This document shows positions 60,659 through 64,000 of a stretch of 64,000 nt of DNA, in pieces (positions within the stretch are counted from its first letter, which is position 1; each line of letters starts with the position of its first letter). The translations under genes were made by a program, and so were the position numbers. Under the pieces are notes generated by a model. That model ran no database searches and was not told where the DNA came from. It worked only from the letters and a program-made list of their open reading frames with translations. Location: the NCBI GenBank assembly GCA_965221755.1, contig OZ244921.1:1674001-1738000 (forward strand). The letters run 5' to 3'. This DNA is from Azophilus sp965221755 (lineage in GTDB: Bacteria; Pseudomonadota; Gammaproteobacteria; Pseudomonadales; Azotimanducaceae).

Positions 60659-60829
60659 TTCGCGGCGAGAAGCGCATTCTAGTGAGCAGGCGCCGGGGCG
60701 TCAACGCGAGCTTTCGGCCCAATTGGGCCGAAAGCTCGATTGGAGTTTGGCGATTGCCAAATCTTTCTATTTCCGCGTCCGGCGCCAGCAGGTTTTCCCG
60801 GAACGCCGCCTCAATTGAGACGGGCGCTC

Positions 60830-61372
60830 TCAGACCCCGCGCCAGAGGTCTTCCGGCAGGTCGTCCTCCGCGTTCAGGGCCCGCGCCAGCACGAAGCAAT
60901 AGTCGCCCAAGCGGTTGAGATAGCGGCCCCCGTCGGGCATTTCGGCCCGCCACAGGCTGCGCTCGGCGCGGCGGCAGACGCTGCGGCAGACGTGCGCGGC
61001 CGCTCCGGCGCGGCTGCCGCCGGGCAGCACGAACTCCGTGAGCGGCGGCAAGGCCCCGTTCAGCCCCGCCACGGCCGATTCCAAGCGCTCCACGCCCGGT
61101 GCGGGCAATTCGCCCACCGTCGCCAAGTGGGCGCCGAGGTCGAAAAGCTGCTGCTGGATTTCGCGCAGTTGGGTCGCCACGCCGTCGTCGGCGACCTCCG
61201 CGAGCAGGGCGCCGAACTGGCTGTTGAGCTCATCCACGTCGCCGATGGCGGCGAACAGGGCATCGCTCTTCGGTCGCCTGCTGCCGTCGGCCAGCTGGCT
61301 TTCGCCGCCGTCGCCTTGGCGGGTGGTCACCCGGCTGATGCGGTGGCGCGGCTTGGATTTGCGTTGGTTCAT
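60830..61372 (-). CDS. Cob(I)alamin adenosyltransferase (PduO type)
   Basis: A 180-residue ATP:corrinoid adenosyltransferase that makes adenosylcobalamin. Motifs: RVTTRQGDGGESQLADGSR at the ATP site, SDALFAAIGDVDELNSQFG, and RSVCRRAERSLWRAEMPDGG with the conserved Arg/Glu, then YLNRLGDYCFVLARALN. ATG 61372 gives a basic tail before the first motif. No B12-dependent enzyme lies nearby. Confidence 0.92.
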   Translation of the reverse strand: MNQRKSKPRHRISRVTTRQGDGGESQLADGSRRPKSDALFAAIGDVDELNSQFGALLAEVADDGVATQLREIQQQLFDLGAHLATVGELPAPGVERLESAVAGLNGALPPLTEFVLPGGSRAGAAAHVCRSVCRRAERSLWRAEMPDGGRYLNRLGDYCFVLARALNAEDDLPEDLWRGV

Positions 61373-61509
61373 GGCTGGCGGCCTAAGATGGAGCGGGATG
61401 CGGCACCCGCCGGGTCTGTTTTCCTGATCGCGGAACCCAGTTGTCGCGTGCATCGACCGCTGCGCCCGGCGAGCTTCTTCCTGCCGATCCGCGGCAGCGC
61501 CTCGTTGGC

Positions 61510-61515
61510 TATAAT
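61510..61515 (+). promoter_or_regulatory. Candidate -10 box upstream of yajQ
   Basis: A perfect TATAAT lies 45 bases before the yajQ ATG, next to AT-richer sequence. No good -35 box is seen 16-18 bases upstream, so the promoter is tentative. Confidence 0.35.
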
Positions 61516-61559
61516 GCTTGGGCGCAATTATAGATAGCTGAACGACAGGAGGTGAAGCC

Positions 61560-62042
61560 ATGCCCGCATTCGATGTCGTCTCCGAGGTGGACCTGCAGGA
61601 AGTTCGCAACGCCGTCGATCAGGCGTCCCGCGAATTGCGTTCGCGTTTCGACTTTCGCGGCGTGGACGCAAGCTTCGAACTCTCCGACCAAGGCATCCAA
61701 CTGGCCGCCTTTGAAGACTTCCAGCTCAAGCAGATGGAGGACATGCTGCGCGCCAAGATGGCCAGCCGCAAGATCGACGCCGCCAGCCTCGACCCGCAGC
61801 CCATCGAAGGCGCGGGCAAGCAGCGCCGTCAGTTGTTCCGGCTCAAGCAGGGCATCGACCGGGATTCGGCGAAGCGGATCACCAAGCTGGTGAAGGACTC
61901 CAAGCGCAAGGTCCAAGCCCAGATCAACGGCGAAAAAGTGCGCGTCACCGGCAAGAAGCGCGACGACCTCCAAGCTGTCATCGCCCTGCTGAAGGACGCC
62001 GAACTGGAGGTTCCGCTGCAGTTCGACAACTTCCGCGACTGA
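61560..62042 (+). CDS. yajQ: YajQ family nucleotide-binding protein
   Basis: A 160-residue protein with a strong ribosome site (AGGAGGTG). Motifs: PAFDVVSEVDLQEVRNAVDQ, RELRSRFDFRGVDASFEL, then KQRRQLFRLKQGIDRDSAKR and KKRDDLQAVIALLKD near the end, all normal for YajQ/DUF520. Members bind c-di-GMP or RNA-related ligands and affect regulation in Xanthomonas and Pseudomonas. Divergent from the adenosyltransferase. Confidence 0.95.
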   Translation: MPAFDVVSEVDLQEVRNAVDQASRELRSRFDFRGVDASFELSDQGIQLAAFEDFQLKQMEDMLRAKMASRKIDAASLDPQPIEGAGKQRRQLFRLKQGIDRDSAKRITKLVKDSKRKVQAQINGEKVRVTGKKRDDLQAVIALLKDAELEVPLQFDNFRD

Positions 62043-62074
62043 ATCATCAGCCACCTCACGTCCAAGCCGCAAGC

Positions 62075-62196
62075 GCAACCTGACGGTCGCGGATGGAGTT
62101 TCGCCGGCGCGAAACTCCAACGAACCTTGGCCCTTGGCCAAGGTTCGCCTCGTCGGGCAGGTCAGTTTCCGATATGTTTTTGAGCCCGCACAGCCG
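62075..62196 (-). repeat. Inverted intergenic repeat, modules D-B-C-A (copy 6)
   Basis: A damaged D, a B hairpin with loop CGGC at 62095-62118, a C hairpin at 62121-62147 (arms CGAACCTTGG and CCAAGGTTCG) and A-like words CAGTTTCCGATATG and TTTGAGCCCGCACA. C also occurs in copy 2, so it is a real module. Located between yajQ and ampG. Confidence 0.8.
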
Positions 62197-62293
62197 CGGC
62201 GCGGCCCGCGCTGACGGCATTCCATCCTCGCAAGGGCTGACCGAGGTTCGGACCGAGGGCGGGGCGCGCCCGGTTCGGGAGCGCTGACCTGAA

Positions 62294-63685
62294 GTGACCG
62301 CCGCAGGCCAGCCGCGCGACGTACTGGGCATCCTTCCCTTCCTCAATGACGCCCGCTTGTGGCGGATATTCCTGTTCGGGGCGCTCAGCGGATTCCCTTG
62401 GCTGCTGGTCGGCTCCGCCATGACGCTTTGGCTCAAGGACGAAGGCCTGTCGCGCACCGGCATCGGGGTGTTCGGCCTGCTCTTTTCCGTGTGGACCTTC
62501 AACTTCCTATGGGCGCCGATCATCGATCACGCCCGTCTTCCGCTCCTGCGCCGGCTGGGTCAGCGCCGTTCCTGGATCTCGCTCTGCCTCGCCGTCCTGG
62601 TGGTCTGCGCGGCGTTGCTGGCGGCGCTCGGCCCGCACGTCAGCGTTGCCGCCACGGTGGCCCTGTGCTTTGCAATCGCCATGGCGTCGGCCACCCAGGA
62701 CCTCGCCATCGACGCCTACCGCATCACCGTGATCGGCGAGGATGAACCCGAACTGATCGGCCACGGGGCCGCCATGGCCACCTGCGGCTGGTGGACCGGG
62801 GTGAGCCTGCCCGGCGCGGTGGCCTTCCAGTTCAGCGACGCGCACGGCTGGCCGCCGATCTACCTGGCGCTTGCCATCCTTTTGGCCTTGGTGTCGCTGC
62901 CGGCGCTGCTCTGGTTCCGGGAGCCGCCCAGGGGCGCGGACGGGGGGCTGACGCCGGCCGGCCAACCGGGCGCCGTCGGCTGGTTCAACCGCACCTACCT
63001 TAGCGCGGTCAGCGAGTTCTTCCAGCGCAACGGCGCCCGCTTGGCGTTCGGCCTGCTCGCCTTCGTCTTTCTCTTCAAAATCGGCGAGGCCTTTCTGGGC
63101 CGCATGGTGGTGGTCTTTTACAGCGAAGTGGGCTTCAGCGATGCCGAGATCGGCGCCTATGCCAAGGCTCTGGGGCTGCCGGTGACGATCATCTGCGCCC
63201 TCGCCGCGGGCCTGTTCTCCGGCCGCTTTGGCGTGGCGCGCGGACTGCTGATCGCCGGCGTCGCCATGGCGGCGACCAATTTGCTGTTCGCTTGGGTGGC
63301 CGTGGCGGGGCCGGACGTAGGGGCGCTGTCGGTGGCCGTCATCGCCGACGGCGTGACCTCGGCGTTCTCCACCGTCGCTTTCGTTGCCTTCATTTCCTAC
63401 TACACCAGCCGCCTGCACACGGCCGCCCAGTACGGCGCCCTTGCCTCCTTGGGCAACGCCGGCCGCAACCTCGTGGCCGCCGCCAGCGGCTTCATGGTGG
63501 ATGCGCTCGATGGCGACTGGGCTGCGTTCTTCGTGCTGACCTCGGTGATGGTGCTGCCGTCCTTGGCGATTCTAGTCTGGATCGCCCGCGGCGCGGCCAG
63601 CCTAGGGACCGCAGCTGGGGTCATGGAAAGTCCGGGCGCGCCTCCCAGCGACAACCCGCCGCCACCTGCCCCCCGATCAGACTGA
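62294..63685 (+). CDS. ampG: AmpG-like muropeptide MFS transporter
   Basis: A 463-residue major facilitator protein with about twelve membrane helices, GTG start. The AmpG fingerprint includes RIFLFGALSGFPWLLVGSAM, LWLKDEGLSRTGIGVFGL, WAPIIDHARLPLL and GQRRSWI, and ATQDLAIDAYRIT. AmpG imports anhydromuropeptides for cell-wall recycling. The C-terminal tail is Pro-rich (PPSDNPPPPAPRSD) and overlaps the convergent gene. Confidence 0.87.
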   Translation: MTAAGQPRDVLGILPFLNDARLWRIFLFGALSGFPWLLVGSAMTLWLKDEGLSRTGIGVFGLLFSVWTFNFLWAPIIDHARLPLLRRLGQRRSWISLCLAVLVVCAALLAALGPHVSVAATVALCFAIAMASATQDLAIDAYRITVIGEDEPELIGHGAAMATCGWWTGVSLPGAVAFQFSDAHGWPPIYLALAILLALVSLPALLWFREPPRGADGGLTPAGQPGAVGWFNRTYLSAVSEFFQRNGARLAFGLLAFVFLFKIGEAFLGRMVVVFYSEVGFSDAEIGAYAKALGLPVTIICALAAGLFSGRFGVARGLLIAGVAMAATNLLFAWVAVAGPDVGALSVAVIADGVTSAFSTVAFVAFISYYTSRLHTAAQYGALASLGNAGRNLVAAASGFMVDALDGDWAAFFVLTSVMVLPSLAILVWIARGAASLGTAAGVMESPGAPPSDNPPPPAPRSD

Positions 63686-63998
63686 CGCCTTCGGCTTCAA
63701 GGCGCCGCCTTTGCTCGGCCTCGCCGTCGGGGTCGCCTCGGACGGAGACGCGCAGGCCCGCATTGACCACCCGATGCCAGGGCAGCGCGGTGCAAGGCGG
63801 CAGCCGAGCCATCAGGGCGCCGACATAGCGGGCGTGGGCCGGCAGGCCCGCCAGCGCCGCCACTTGCCCATAGGAGGCCACCTTGCCTGGCGGAATCATC
63901 GACACAACCTGCCAGATGCGCTCCTTGGCGGCCGGGTCACCGCCTTGCGGAGCGTCAACTCGACCTTTTTTCATCAAATGCCATCGCTTTTTTTCCAT
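63621..63998 (-). CDS. Alkyltransferase-like protein (ATL)
   Basis: A 125-residue relative of O6-alkylguanine DNA alkyltransferase. The helix-turn-helix and Arg finger are seen in IPPGKVASYGQVAALAGLP and ARYVGALMARLP. The active-site motif is PWHRVVNAGLRVS: the Cys of PCHR is replaced by Trp, as in ATL proteins that bind alkylated guanine and hand it to nucleotide excision repair. The ATG at 63998 may not be the true start because the window ends here; its 3' end overlaps ampG by 65 bases, convergent. Confidence 0.9.
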   Translation of the reverse strand: MEKKRWHLMKKGRVDAPQGGDPAAKERIWQVVSMIPPGKVASYGQVAALAGLPAHARYVGALMARLPPCTALPWHRVVNAGLRVSVRGDPDGEAEQRRRLEAEGVSLIGGQVAAGCRWEARPDFP

Positions 63999-64000
63999 CA

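Noticed and set aside
1..64000. Insertion sequence or prophage
   Set aside because: No transposase, integrase or phage structural gene was recognised in any frame; the mobile-looking repeats are non-coding.

Overview
The window is GC-rich chromosomal DNA of a gammaproteobacterium. The evidence is the divergent bamD / rluD-pgeF arrangement, an OmpR/EnvZ pair that reads as such over its whole length, rpoD next to a CAU tRNA, and yajQ, ampG and waaL. GTG and TTG starts are frequent (uvrA, an acyl-CoA dehydrogenase and the second TonB receptor, among others). Three or more acyl-CoA clusters, two large TonB-dependent receptors and a PQQ/cytochrome c dehydrogenase suggest an aerobic heterotroph that degrades lipid- or terpenoid-type substrates. 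Several decayed defence and toxin genes suggest a genome losing accessory functions, as in some host-associated lineages. This lifestyle is an inference. No rRNA, transposase, CRISPR array or origin was seen.

Layout. 1-8.2 kb: end of an unidentified gene, a phosphopantetheinyl transferase, uvrA, a thiolase, a secreted protein, ompR-envZ. 8.2-9.05 kb: a long intergenic region built of palindromic repeats. 9-17 kb: an OmpA-family porin; an enoyl-CoA hydratase/MaoC cluster; a PIN/AbrB toxin-antitoxin pair; an esterase; a ClpP-like peptidase; an enoyl-CoA hydratase/acyl-CoA dehydrogenase operon. 17-25.7 kb: two TonB-dependent receptors, a wrecked ATPase + DUF4276 module, and an LLM-type oxidoreductase. 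25.8-31 kb (minus strand): the dTDP-rhamnose genes rfbB-rfbC-rfbD without rfbA, a NYN protein, a glycosyltransferase and an O-antigen ligase. 31.2-33.5 kb: tRNA-Ile2 and rpoD. 33.6-36 kb: a probable foreign or decaying island. 36-37.3 kb: a MerR-family regulator followed by a promoter with an operator-like palindrome and a probable structured small RNA. 37.3-41.3 kb: an APH-fold kinase, bamD, rluD, pgeF. 41.4-42.7 kb: a dead restriction-modification system. 42.9-49 kb: a secreted nuclease, a circularly permuted ATP-grasp / alpha-E pair and oligopeptidase B. 49-53.5 kb: a YafQ toxin remnant, a RelE-like/SF1 helicase fusion and a PQQ/cytochrome lipoprotein. 53.7-58.5 kb (minus strand): AtuA, enoyl-CoA hydratase, SCP-x-type thiolase and its DUF35 partner. 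58.8-64 kb: a conserved hypothetical, a sulfurtransferase, tRNA-Glu, a cobalamin adenosyltransferase, yajQ, ampG and an alkyltransferase-like protein.

Two features cut across the window. First, a modular family of intergenic palindromic repeats recurs at nine or so places. Its two-hairpin architecture is kept even where the stem bases change, and one copy has inserted at the atuA start with a 27-base duplication. Second, the MerR gene is followed by a near-consensus promoter whose spacer holds a perfect 11-base palindrome. That promoter drives a roughly 116-nt RNA closed by a long-range stem and a run of six T, and I match it to no RNA family I know. These two are the best candidates for something undescribed.
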